DNA of 64,000 nucleotides from NCBI GenBank assembly GCA_016285355.1, contig JAEEQP010000001.1:103853-167852 (forward strand). Reading direction: 5' to 3'. Source of the stretch: Bacteroidales bacterium. GTDB taxonomy: Bacteria; Bacteroidota; Bacteroidia; Bacteroidales; F082. This document shows positions 8,588 through 15,493 of this stretch, one piece after another (within the stretch, counting starts at the first letter, position 1; each line of letters starts with the position of its first letter). The translations under genes and the position numbers were made by a program. Below the pieces are notes generated by a model. That model did not search any database. It was not told where the DNA came from and worked only from the letters and a program-made list of their open reading frames with translations.

Positions 8588-9346
8588 ATGAAGTTCACAT
8601 TACATATTTGGCGTCAGGAGAACGCCCGCGCCAAGGGTCATTTCGAGATTTATCCCATTGACAATATCTCGTCGGACTGCTCCTTCCTTGAGATGCTCGA
8701 CATCCTGAACGAGCGGCTCATCAACGACTGTATCGCGCATCCTGTTTGCTTCGACAACGACTGTCGCGAGGGCATCTGCGGCATGTGCGGACTTTATATT
8801 AATGGCAGGCCTCACGGCAACGACGATGGCATTACCACTTGCCAACTCCACATGCGGAAGTTCAAGGATGGCGACGACATCTGGATTGAACCTTGGCGCG
8901 CTAAACCCTTCCCTGTCATTCGCGACCTTGTGGTAGACCGCTCCGCCTTCGACAAAATCATTCAAGCGGGAGGCTACATCAGCACTACCACAGGCGGTGT
9001 CCCCGATGCCAACACGATTCCGATTCCGAAACACAAAGCCGATATGGCTATGGATGCGGCTTCATGCATCGGTTGCGGTGCCTGCGTGGCGGCCTGCAAG
9101 AACGCCAGCGCTATGCTGTTTGTGGGGGCAAAAATCAGCCATTTAGCCCTGTTACCTCAAGGCAAGATTGAAGCTGCCGACCGCGTCAAGAAAATGGTTG
9201 CCAAGATGGATGAATTAGGCTTTGGCAACTGCACCAATACCTACGCCTGCGAAGCCGAGTGCCCGAAACTCATCAAGCGGCAGAACATCTCACGGCTCAA
9301 TCGGCAATGGATTGGGGCGTTGTTTGGCAGGGATAGAATCAAATGA
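8588..9346 (+). CDS. sdhB: Succinate dehydrogenase/fumarate reductase iron-sulfur subunit
   Basis: The ATG at 8588 ([10 protein letters not shown]) gives a 252-residue subunit; an in-frame ATG at 8540 lies inside the upstream repeat and is rejected. It carries the electron wire of the complex: a 2Fe-2S site in [15 protein letters not shown] (about residues 57-71), a 4Fe-4S site in [12 protein letters not shown] (about 160-171), and a further cluster ligated by [12 protein letters not shown] plus the earlier cysteines. The length suits the Bacteroides-type subunit. It is the last gene of sdhCAB. Confidence 0.95.
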   Translation: MKFTLHIWRQENARAKGHFEIYPIDNISSDCSFLEMLDILNERLINDCIAHPVCFDNDCREGICGMCGLYINGRPHGNDDGITTCQLHMRKFKDGDDIWIEPWRAKPFPVIRDLVVDRSAFDKIIQAGGYISTTTGGVPDANTIPIPKHKADMAMDAASCIGCGACVAACKNASAMLFVGAKISHLALLPQGKIEAADRVKKMVAKMDELGFGNCTNTYACEAECPKLIKRQNISRLNRQWIGALFGRDRIK

Positions 9347-9347
9347 C

Positions 9348-9378
9348 AAAGGAGTCCCACGTTTGCGGAACTCCTTGT
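9348..9378. terminator. Hairpin between sdhB and rnpB
   Basis: AAGGAGT and ACTCCTT form a perfect 7-bp stem (extendable with a bulge) just after the sdhB stop. It may end both the sdhB transcript and the convergent RNase P RNA. There is no long T run, so this is a moderate call. Confidence 0.5.
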
Positions 9379-9383
9379 AAAAC

Positions 9384-9764
9384 AACGACCCAGACGAATA
9401 AGCGGGATTCTGTTCCCCTTGCGGGGCGACTGTCATTTCTCTAGACCTGCGGTCGCCCGCAGACTCAAGCGCCCTACCCTGAGACGACGGACGAGCAGCC
9501 CTCTCGCTCCCGAAGGAGCATTGTCTCTATACTTGGACTTGCAGCCCATAAGGTTTGCCCCAGCGGAATGTCACCACCCGCCGCGTGAGCTCTTACCTCA
9601 CGTTTTCACCCTTACCCTTCGACTTGCTCAGGGCGGTATATTTTTCTGTGGCACTGTCTGTTGCCCTTGCGGACACCTTCCTGTTAAGAAGTATGGTGCT
9701 CTGTGCTGTCCCGACTTTCCTCGCGCCGGCTTTCCCGACCCGCGACAGTCTGCCTGAATCGCGG
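9384..9764 (-). ncRNA. rnpB: RNase P RNA, bacterial class A
   Basis: On the minus strand the region contains the hallmark conserved segments of RNase P RNA in order: GAGGAAAGTCGGGACAGCAC near the 5' end (complement of about 9705-9724), ACAGACAGTGCCACAGAAA, GGTAAGGGTGAAA, and near the 3' end AGAGAAATGACAGTCGCC and ACAGAATCCCGCTTAT (complement of about 9400-9440). It is the catalytic RNA that removes 5' leaders from tRNA precursors. The 5' end is set by the -7 element at 9768-9775. The P12-type hairpin, usually variable, is formed here by a copy of the dispersed palindromic repeat at 9615-9636. The exact ends are approximate. Confidence 0.95.
9615..9636 (+). repeat. Dispersed palindromic repeat variant inside rnpB
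   Basis: CCCTTCGACTTGCTCAGGGC differs by two bases from the family core TTCGACAGGCTCAGGG. It sits where the variable P12 hairpin of RNase P RNA is expected, between ACCGCC and GGTAAGGGTGAAA of the transcript. Confidence 0.7.
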
Positions 9765-9767
9765 CGG

Positions 9768-9775
9768 CAAAAATA
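9768..9775 (-). promoter_or_regulatory. -7 promoter element (TATTTTTG) of rnpB
   Basis: It matches TAnnTTTG on the minus strand directly before the RNase P RNA. A 26-base stretch including it (9750-9775) recurs at 10588-10613. Confidence 0.7.
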
Positions 9776-9799
9776 CAGTTTTTTTTTGGTTGGATGGTT

Positions 9800-10147
9800 T
9801 TATTTCTTCATCAAATGTTGCTCCACAAGCCACTTAATGTATTTGTCGGAGACATTATCTATTTCGCTTTTGTCATAAATGGTCAACAGGGTCAAGTCGG
9901 CCGTATCCGTTTCGCTCACCAGTACAGTTAATGTCAACACACGAGCACCGCCACTTTTACCTTTGCCCTTTGAAGCCACAGCCATACGCACCTTGCGAAC
10001 GCCACCTCCAAGGTCATCGCCTTGAAACGGATTCTCGGACAGTTCCTTCCTAAAAGCCAAATAGTCGTTACCCAGCGATTTGTATTTCTTTGCAAGCCGT
10101 TTGAACTGACGAGAAAACTCGGCTGAAAGGACAAACCTTACATTCAT
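9800..10147 (-). CDS. RelE/ParE-fold toxin-like protein
   Basis: A 115-residue basic protein with the layout of RelE-superfamily toxins: MNVRFVLSAEFSRQFKRLAKKYKSL at the N-terminus, then a central basic beta region (GGGVRKVRMAVASKGKGKSGGARVLTL) and a C-terminal strand with LLTIYDKSEIDNVSD. RelE-fold toxins usually cleave mRNA on the ribosome or act on gyrase; which one applies cannot be told here. Its ATG overlaps the stop codon of the upstream small acidic protein by four bases, the typical antitoxin-toxin arrangement. It converges on nothing and ends about 25 bp before the rnpB promoter. Confidence 0.75.
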   Translation of the reverse strand: MNVRFVLSAEFSRQFKRLAKKYKSLGNDYLAFRKELSENPFQGDDLGGGVRKVRMAVASKGKGKSGGARVLTLTVLVSETDTADLTLLTIYDKSEIDNVSDKYIKWLVEQHLMKK

Positions 10148-10398
10148 AGAATACCCTCCGCCTTCAACTCCTCCAGAAACTCCTCCTCGGTCATCATTTT
10201 ATGCTCACCGTGCTTGGCTGCTTCCACCTCATCGAGTGCACAATACAACGATTCTTTTACGAGCTCCTGCTGACGCAATGCTTCCGGTTCTTCTTCCGTC
10301 GCCTCAAGAAGTTTCCCCGCCAGCCAGTCACGGTCGTTCCGTGCCAAGGACAAGCCTTGCAGATAAGTCCATAAATTATTCAACGCCACTGTTGTCAT
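10144..10398 (-). CDS. Antitoxin partner of the RelE-like protein
   Basis: The ATG at 10398 gives an 84-residue acidic protein (MTTVALNNLWTYLQGLS ... EEEFLEELKAEGIL). An in-frame upstream start at 10428 overlaps the -7 element at 10426-10433 and is rejected. The middle section WLAGKLLEATEEE is the kind of short amphipathic helix seen in Bacteroidota antitoxins that lie directly before RelE-fold toxins. The overlap with the toxin start (ATGA-type) implies translational coupling. No DNA-binding domain is obvious by eye. Confidence 0.65.
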   Translation of the reverse strand: MTTVALNNLWTYLQGLSLARNDRDWLAGKLLEATEEEPEALRQQELVKESLYCALDEVEAAKHGEHKMMTEEEFLEELKAEGIL

Positions 10399-10425
10399 AA
10401 TTCCACTGTTTTTGTTTTTCTGTTG

Positions 10426-10433
10426 CAAAAGTA
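10426..10433 (-). promoter_or_regulatory. -7 promoter element (TACTTTTG) of the toxin-antitoxin pair
   Basis: TACTTTTG on the minus strand lies 28 bases before the ATG at 10398 and decides that start over the one at 10428. Confidence 0.7.
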
Positions 10434-10477
10434 ATCATTTTTCGCAAACTATCTCTTTTTCATTGCTTTTTTATCCG

Positions 10478-10532
10478 AAAAAGCCCCAACCACCCCAACC
10501 CAAGCGTATCCACCATACGCCCGAATTGGGGC
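10478..10532 (-). terminator. Rho-independent terminator
   Basis: Minus-strand GCCCCAA pairs with TTGGGGC, followed directly by TTTTT; an inner perfect hairpin GCGTAT-GGTGG-ATACGC lies in the loop. Confidence 0.65.
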
Positions 10533-10600
10533 ACTTCGTCTTCAGCCAGCAGTATCATTGTCGCTGACTGATGATAATGTTATTCTACTGCCTGAATCGC
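10478..10600 (-). ncRNA. Putative small RNA with an rnpB-like promoter and a terminator
   Basis: On the minus strand a copy of the rnpB -7 element and first transcribed bases (10588-10613, -7 at 10606-10613) is followed by about 70 bases with paired segments (CAGTA/TACTG and ATCAT/ATGAT). Then comes a strong stem GCCCCAA/TTGGGGC with an inner GCGTAT/ATACGC hairpin and a TTTTT run (10478-10532). No open reading frame of note lies inside. Alternatively this is only the 3' untranslated region and terminator of the lipoprotein gene that ends at 10624. Confidence 0.4.
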
Positions 10601-10623
10601 GGTGGCAAAAATATGGAATTTTA

Positions 10624-11151
10624 CTACAACTCACGCATCGGCGCAAAAACCGAACTCTTATGATAATTGGCACCTTCAACACCCACATCGACTTCTTTTT
10701 TGTCGATGATGCCCAATTTCTTGACAAGGGTACTTGGACCAGCCTCAGACATAAAGTCGAAGAGATCGACATATCCGTCCAACACGATACTACCTTCAGG
10801 GTGACCCAAACACTCGGCCACCTTAGTCTTAATCTTTTTCGGCAAAGTGATGATGTAGTCACCATAAAGGCTGTTGTTCGACTTTGAAACAGTGTAAGTT
10901 TCATTTTGGAAGAGCCACTCACCATTGCAACTTATGCTGATTTTGTTGTTGTCTTCAAAAGTGAGCACAAGGTCTTGCGAGGTTTCTGCATAAATAACGC
11001 CGATAACGCCACCCACAGCAGACTCCTCCCAACACCAAGAGCCTTTCAATTGAGGAACTTGTTCGTTGAGGTCGATTTTCTTGCAAGAGGCAAGGACCGT
11101 GAACACCGCCATAAGCAGCATTCCAAATTTGATGTTTTTGTTTTTGAACAT
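10624..11151 (-). CDS. Predicted lipoprotein of unknown function (lipocalin-like size)
   Basis: The 175-residue protein starts MFKNKNIKFGMLLMAVFTVLASCKK, a lipoprotein signal peptide with lipobox LASC, so it is expected to be anchored in the outer or inner membrane. After it, LKGSWCWEESAVGG and alternating strands (DLVLTFEDNNKISIS, GEWLFQNETYTVS, YGDYIITLPKKI) resemble the LxGxW start of small lipocalin-like Bacteroidota lipoproteins. No catalytic motif is visible. The -7 element TACTTTTG at 11196-11203 supports transcription as a single gene. The function is unknown. Confidence 0.7.
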   Translation of the reverse strand: MFKNKNIKFGMLLMAVFTVLASCKKIDLNEQVPQLKGSWCWEESAVGGVIGVIYAETSQDLVLTFEDNNKISISCNGEWLFQNETYTVSKSNNSLYGDYIITLPKKIKTKVAECLGHPEGSIVLDGYVDLFDFMSEAGPSTLVKKLGIIDKKEVDVGVEGANYHKSSVFAPMREL

Positions 11152-11325
11152 GATGATTGAATTTAGATGTTTATATTGATTTGAAATTCGTTCCGCAAAA
11201 GTATATCAAAACTTCACCGTTTTGACAAATTTTCAGTCCATTACAAACTTTTATAAAATTACAATACTGGTTTTCAATCAATTACAAAATTTAATTACAA
11301 CTTTTTTTCGGGACTTCAGCCGTAA

Positions 11326-12240
11326 TCAATGCCTATAAGCATGGCAAAACCTTGGCTTTCCCGCAAAATCAACCAAAATTTTCGCTTCAGCAAAGCCCAT
11401 TTCTTGGCTCAAAAGCAACATCTCCTCCCCCTTCCGCTCATTAATCTCAAACCAAACTTGACCATCAGAAGACAGTTGTTTTTTTGCCAAACACAAAATC
11501 TGCCGGTAAAACAACAGCGAGTCGTCATCAGGAACAAACAAGGCGTTTTCAGGCTCCCAATCGAGGACATTAACTTCCATGGCAGCACGCTCGCTGTCGC
11601 AAACGTAGGGTGGATTGCTTACTACCAAATCGACAGGCTGATTGAAAAAAACGGATTTGGGGTTCAATACATTATCTTGCACAAACGTTACCTTTACACC
11701 ATTGTTTTCGGCGTTCTCTTTGGCGATTTGCAAAGCCGCTTCCGAAACATCAAAGGCAATGACCTCAGCGTTCATGAAATGCTTGGCCAAAGCGATGGCG
11801 ATACAGCCTGAGCCTGTGCCGATGTCCCAGATGCGGATGGGATTTGTGACGTCTCCCATAGATTCCTTCCTTCCGCACATATCTACGCTGGAATGACATG
11901 GGAGGCTGGTTGTGCAAATCTTCTGCACCATTTCCTCAGTCTCGGGGCGCGGGATGAGCACTGCTTGCGACACCTTTATTAATAGGTCACAGAAACGCAC
12001 CATGCCTGTCACATACTGCATTGGCTCGCCTGAAAGCAGACGTTTGACAGCCTCATTCAATTGATAATGTTGATGCTCGTCGATGCGCAAATCGGGTTCC
12101 ATCAATTGGCGTTTCAGGTCGATGTTGAAAAGATCTTCCAATATGATGCGCATCAATTGTTCTGCCTCACGCTTGGAGAACTTCTCGACCAACAGGTCGA
12201 CGAAATAGCGTTTCGTTTGCTGCAAATTAAATCCTATCAT
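11326..12240 (-). CDS. prmC: Peptide chain release factor N5-glutamine methyltransferase
   Basis: PrmC/HemK methylates the GGQ glutamine of release factors 1 and 2 in the cytoplasm. The ATG at 12240 gives 304 residues; a longer start at 12279 overlaps the promoter region and is rejected. The N-terminal helical domain (EKFSKREAEQLMRIILEDLF) is followed by the SAM-binding motif IWDIGTGSGCIAIALAK and the family-defining catalytic motif VSNPPYVCDSE. Between RPETEEMV and IWDIGTG there is an extra stretch of about 25 residues (TSLPCHSSVDMCGRKESMGD) encoded by a palindromic repeat at 11853-11904. It is inserted in frame in a loop before the SAM motif, where it may be tolerated. Confidence 0.93.
   Translation of the reverse strand: MIGFNLQQTKRYFVDLLVEKFSKREAEQLMRIILEDLFNIDLKRQLMEPDLRIDEHQHYQLNEAVKRLLSGEPMQYVTGMVRFCDLLIKVSQAVLIPRPETEEMVQKICTTSLPCHSSVDMCGRKESMGDVTNPIRIWDIGTGSGCIAIALAKHFMNAEVIAFDVSEAALQIAKENAENNGVKVTFVQDNVLNPKSVFFNQPVDLVVSNPPYVCDSERAAMEVNVLDWEPENALFVPDDDSLLFYRQILCLAKKQLSSDGQVWFEINERKGEEMLLLSQEMGFAEAKILVDFAGKPRFCHAYRH
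11853..11904. repeat. Palindromic element inside prmC (CTCCCAT...ATGGGAG)
   Basis: The 52-bp element is built as CTCCCAT-ag-ATTCC ... GGAAT-gac-ATGGGAG, that is, two nested stems. A second element with the same plan, including the ag and gac spacers, lies in the EamA transporter gene at 12749-12799. Confidence 0.8.
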
Positions 12241-12244
12241 GGGG

Positions 12245-12272
12245 CAAAGATACACAAAAAACCGTACCTTTG
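12245..12272. promoter_or_regulatory. Back-to-back -7 elements of prmC and the EamA transporter
   Basis: The minus-strand TATCTTTG at 12245-12252 lies only four bases before the prmC ATG, so its mRNA may be leaderless or nearly so. The plus-strand TACCTTTG at 12265-12272 drives the divergent transporter. The two cores are 12 bases apart. Confidence 0.65.
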
Positions 12273-12289
12273 CAGTCAATTCTTAAACC

Positions 12290-12315
12290 GGCCCTTTGAC
12301 AGGCTCAGGGACCTT
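12290..12315 (+). repeat. Dispersed palindromic repeat in the 5' leader of the EamA transporter
   Basis: A copy of the repeat with core TTTGACAGGCTCAGGGAC (one base from the main form) sits between the -7 element and the ATG at 12325, so it is transcribed in the leader. Confidence 0.8.
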
Positions 12316-12324
12316 GCAGCATCA

Positions 12325-13239
12325 ATGATTTATCTGATTCTTGCCATATTATTTTCCACCGGCGTCTTCGTAGCGATGCGCCTCTTCGAGCGCTTCCGCC
12401 TTGATAACCATCAGGCTTTGATGTGGAACTATGTCTTCGCGGCAGGCACAGGCTTCCTGATGTGCAAACAGTTTGATGCTCCTGTACAGTTGGTCAATGA
12501 ACCGTGGTTTGGACTTTCGCTCATCACAGGATTCTGGTTCATTTTCACCTATTTGCTGATGACCGCTTCAACACAACGGTCGGGCGTGACGGTCACCTCG
12601 TTGTCGAGCAAATTATCAGTGGTATTACCTACTTTGGCAGGGCTGGTTTTGTTTGGTGAGAGGCTGAATTTTGTGGCCACGTTGGGCATTGTTTTGGCTT
12701 TGGTGGCGTTGGTGTTGGTGGTAGGTGGAAAAAATAAAACCGCTTCGCCGCACATAGATTCCCATGTCGCACCAGCCCTTGCTCGGAATGACATGCGCGG
12801 CAAAGCTAACAAAAACTGGCTTTTGCCTTTGCTCATCTTTTTTGGCACAGGCACTGGTGACATTCTGATGAAACTCACTGAACAACGCAATCAAGGCGAC
12901 GACATGAGCTTCATGATTGCCTTCATCTATTTCATTGCCTTGTTGTTTGGCATCCTCATCGTGAGCCACGACCTTATACGAGGCAAGTCGAAATGGCAGT
13001 GGAAAAGTGCCTTGGGCGGCATCGGGTTGGGGGTCATCAACTTCTTCTCGACCTATTGCGTCTATCACGCCATGCGCTGTTTCGACAATGTGGTGCTCTT
13101 CCCTGTATATAATATAGGTGTAGTCAGCGTCACCGCACTGACAGGCTGGCTGATTTTCAAGGAAAAACTCACCTGGAAGAACTATTTGGGCTTGGTCATT
13201 GCCATCATCGCCGTCATCCTAATCACACTGAAACCATGA
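12325..13239 (+). CDS. EamA/DMT-family membrane transporter
   Basis: From the ATG at 12325 (MIYLILAILFSTGVFVAMRLFERF) the product has 304 residues and about ten hydrophobic segments arranged as two repeats of five, the drug/metabolite transporter architecture. GLVLFGERLNFVATLGIVL ends the first EamA unit and GWLIFKEKLTWKNYLGLVI the second, both showing the usual E-x-L signature. The substrate is unknown. Between the two halves, ASPHIDSHVAPALARNDMRG is encoded by a palindromic element (12749-12799) inserted in frame in the cytoplasmic loop. It overlaps yigZ by four bases and is divergent from prmC. An ORF extended upstream to 12061 would overlap prmC and the promoter. Confidence 0.85.
   Translation: MIYLILAILFSTGVFVAMRLFERFRLDNHQALMWNYVFAAGTGFLMCKQFDAPVQLVNEPWFGLSLITGFWFIFTYLLMTASTQRSGVTVTSLSSKLSVVLPTLAGLVLFGERLNFVATLGIVLALVALVLVVGGKNKTASPHIDSHVAPALARNDMRGKANKNWLLPLLIFFGTGTGDILMKLTEQRNQGDDMSFMIAFIYFIALLFGILIVSHDLIRGKSKWQWKSALGGIGLGVINFFSTYCVYHAMRCFDNVVLFPVYNIGVVSVTALTGWLIFKEKLTWKNYLGLVIAIIAVILITLKP
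12749..12799. repeat. Palindromic element inside the EamA transporter gene (CGCACAT...ATGCGCG)
   Basis: The 51-bp element follows the plan CGCACAT-ag-ATTCC ... GGAAT-gac-ATGCGCG, matching the prmC element in arrangement and in its spacer bases but differing in the outer stem and loop. Confidence 0.8.
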
Positions 13240-13847
13240 ACGACGACACCTATAATATGTTAGCCACCTGCGGCGAAGGCCTTTACAAGGAGAAAGGCAG
13301 CAAGTTCATCGCCGAGACCTTCGTCGTGATGAACGAGGACGAGGCCAAAGAGGCTGTCGCATCTGTCAAGAAGAAATACTTTGACGCACGGCACCATTGC
13401 TACGCCTACATGATTGGTCCTGACAAAAAGACTTTCCGCTCCTCCGACGACGGCGAGCCCTCAGGAACGGCGGGCAAACCCATCCTCAACCAAATCCTTT
13501 CGAAGGATGTCACCAATGTATGTATCGTCGTGACAAGGTACTTCGGCGGCATCAAATTAGGCACTTCGGGACTCATCAACGCTTACAAAACCGCCACTCG
13601 CGATGCCTTGGACAACAGCACGATAGTCGAAAAAACCATAAACGAAATTTACAGTTTGGAGTTCGAGTATCCTTTGATGAACGAGGTGATGCGCATCATG
13701 AAAGAGGAGAACCTTGAGCAACAAAACCCACGCTTCGAATTGGACTGCTATTTGGAGTTTTCAACAAGGAAAAATGACGCTTCAAGAATTTTTGAAAAAT
13801 TCGACAATTTATTTGGGGTAAAAATAACACACATTAATACAATGTAA
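13236..13847 (+). CDS. yigZ: YigZ/IMPACT-family protein
   Basis: The 203-residue protein matches the YigZ family: an N-terminal IMPACT domain with KGSKFIAETF, HHCYAYMIG, SDDGEPSGTAGKPIL (about residues 66-86) and VTRYFGGIKLGTSGLINAY, followed by a smaller C-terminal ferredoxin-like DUF1949 domain. The eukaryotic relative IMPACT regulates translation stress signalling; the bacterial role is not settled. Its ATG overlaps the stop of the transporter gene by four bases, so the two are translationally coupled. Confidence 0.9.
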   Translation: MNDDTYNMLATCGEGLYKEKGSKFIAETFVVMNEDEAKEAVASVKKKYFDARHHCYAYMIGPDKKTFRSSDDGEPSGTAGKPILNQILSKDVTNVCIVVTRYFGGIKLGTSGLINAYKTATRDALDNSTIVEKTINEIYSLEFEYPLMNEVMRIMKEENLEQQNPRFELDCYLEFSTRKNDASRIFEKFDNLFGVKITHINTM

Positions 13848-14056
13848 ATCAATTGTTTATAATGATTTTAAATTTTCAAAAGTCCAAAAGCTCGTATTTT
13901 AGAAAAAAGAAAATTGAAAATCAATAGTATTTTGATTTTTTTATAAACAATTAATCATTTACCTTTGCAAGGTCAAAATTTCCCGAAAAAGCGGATTGCT
14001 TGACAAGACTTTTCACCCAAAAAACAGGTTGAACGACAATAAAATAAGCATTTGCA
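13848..14056 (+). promoter_or_regulatory. AT-rich dnaA upstream region with promoter and long-range inverted repeat
   Basis: The 209-bp gap is very AT-rich. It holds TACCTTTG at 13960-13967, a good -7 element about 90 bases before the dnaA ATG, and an 11-bp perfect inverted repeat AATTGTTTATA / TATAAACAATT at 13851-13861 and 13942-13952. I see no clear run of TTATCCACA-type DnaA boxes, so this is not a firm origin call. Confidence 0.45.
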
Positions 14057-15478
14057 ATGGCCAATAACCATGTGGACATCTGGAATAAGTGTCTCTCTGT
14101 GATTAAAGACAATGTCACGGAGCAGGGCTATAAGACATGGTTTGAACGCATCATTCCGCTTTCGCTTGTCGACAACACGCTCACCATACAGGTACCCACT
14201 TATTTCTTCGTGGAGTATCTTGAAGAGCATTACATCGACCTGCTGAAGATGGTCATCAAACGCTTCGTCGGCGAGAAAGGCAAGCTGGATTATAAGGTGG
14301 TTGTCGTCAATACCGATAACGCGGGGACCGTCACCGTGCCAAGTGCCAACCGCAACTTCCCGAAGAATCCCATCGGTCAACCTGCGCCAGAGCGTTTGTC
14401 GACCAGTCCCATCAATCCATTCGTTATTCCCGGGCTGAAGAAGCTGCAAATCGACTCGCAACTCAACGAGCACTACACCTTTGACACGTTCATAGAAGGC
14501 GATTGCAACCGTTTGGCGCGTTCGGCAGGCCTAAAAATCGCCAAAGAACCAGGCAAGACTGCCTTCAATCCCTTGGTCATCTATAGTGGCACTGGTTTGG
14601 GCAAAACACATCTATGCCATGCCATAGGATTGGAAACCAAACGTTTGCACCCAGAAAAAACAGTCCTTTACGTACAAGCCGAGCAACTCTCCACGCAATA
14701 TGTGACGGCCAACAAGAACAACAACCGCCCCGATTTCATCAACTTCTACCAGATGATTGATGTGCTCATTATCGACGACATCCAGTTCCTTGCGGGAAAG
14801 GCGGGCACACAGGATGTGTTCTTCCACATTTTCAACCACTTGCAGCAAAACAACAAGCAAATCGTCATTACCAGCGACAAGTTCCCATCTGACCTGCAAG
14901 GCATGGAAGACCGGCTGTTGTCGCGCTTCAAGTGGGGTCTGACCGCCGACCTTCAAACTCCTGACCTACCTACCCGCACCTCCATCATCAAAGAAAAGCT
15001 GCACGACAATGGTATCACTTTCCCCGACGATGTGGTGGACTATATCGCTGGCAATGTGAGAAATAACATCCGCGAGTTGGAAGGCGTGATGAACTCCCTG
15101 ATGGCGCAGTCGTTGCTCAACAGGAAAGCCGTCACCATCGAGATGGCACAACAAATCATAGACCGTTTCGTGCGTAACACCGTCAAGGAGGTGTCGGTGG
15201 AATACATCATCAACATCGTGTGTGAATATTTCAAGATTTCACCCGAGCAAATGGCCCTCAACACCCGCAAACGCCAAGTGGTGCAAGCCCGACAGATTGC
15301 CATGTACCTTTCCAAGAAATACTCCAACGCCAGCCTCGCCTCTATCGGGCAGCAATGCGGAAAGAAAGACCATGCCACGGTGCACCATGCCTGCAAAACC
15401 ATTGCCAACCAGTTGGAAACCGACAAACAATTCAAGGTGATGTTTGCCGACATTGAGAAGAAAATCGCTTTGTCATAA
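14057..15478 (+). CDS. dnaA: Chromosomal replication initiator protein DnaA
   Basis: The 473-residue ATPase binds origin DNA and opens it for replication. Domain I (W-K-C-L-x(n)-WFERIIPLSLVDN-type, residues 1-90) is followed by a linker, the AAA+ domain with Walker A SGTGLGKTHL (about 177-186) and Walker B VLIIDDIQFLAGK (about 235-247), sensor I ITSDKFPSDL, and domain IV with the DnaA-box-binding signature CGKKDHATVHHACKTI near residue 437. The length is normal. It has its own promoter and a long leader, and is followed after 15 bp by a methyltransferase gene. The origin is often near dnaA, but not always in Bacteroidota. Confidence 0.97.
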   Translation: MANNHVDIWNKCLSVIKDNVTEQGYKTWFERIIPLSLVDNTLTIQVPTYFFVEYLEEHYIDLLKMVIKRFVGEKGKLDYKVVVVNTDNAGTVTVPSANRNFPKNPIGQPAPERLSTSPINPFVIPGLKKLQIDSQLNEHYTFDTFIEGDCNRLARSAGLKIAKEPGKTAFNPLVIYSGTGLGKTHLCHAIGLETKRLHPEKTVLYVQAEQLSTQYVTANKNNNRPDFINFYQMIDVLIIDDIQFLAGKAGTQDVFFHIFNHLQQNNKQIVITSDKFPSDLQGMEDRLLSRFKWGLTADLQTPDLPTRTSIIKEKLHDNGITFPDDVVDYIAGNVRNNIRELEGVMNSLMAQSLLNRKAVTIEMAQQIIDRFVRNTVKEVSVEYIINIVCEYFKISPEQMALNTRKRQVVQARQIAMYLSKKYSNASLASIGQQCGKKDHATVHHACKTIANQLETDKQFKVMFADIEKKIALS

Positions 15479-15493
15479 TCCCATAACCCACTC

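Noticed and set aside
9419..9757. Plus-strand open frames over 9419-9878
   Set aside because: They lie across the RNase P RNA gene and show no protein family.
12061..12324. N-terminal extension of the EamA transporter to 12061
   Set aside because: It would overlap prmC, the divergent promoters and a repeat; the ATG at 12325 starts the first membrane helix.
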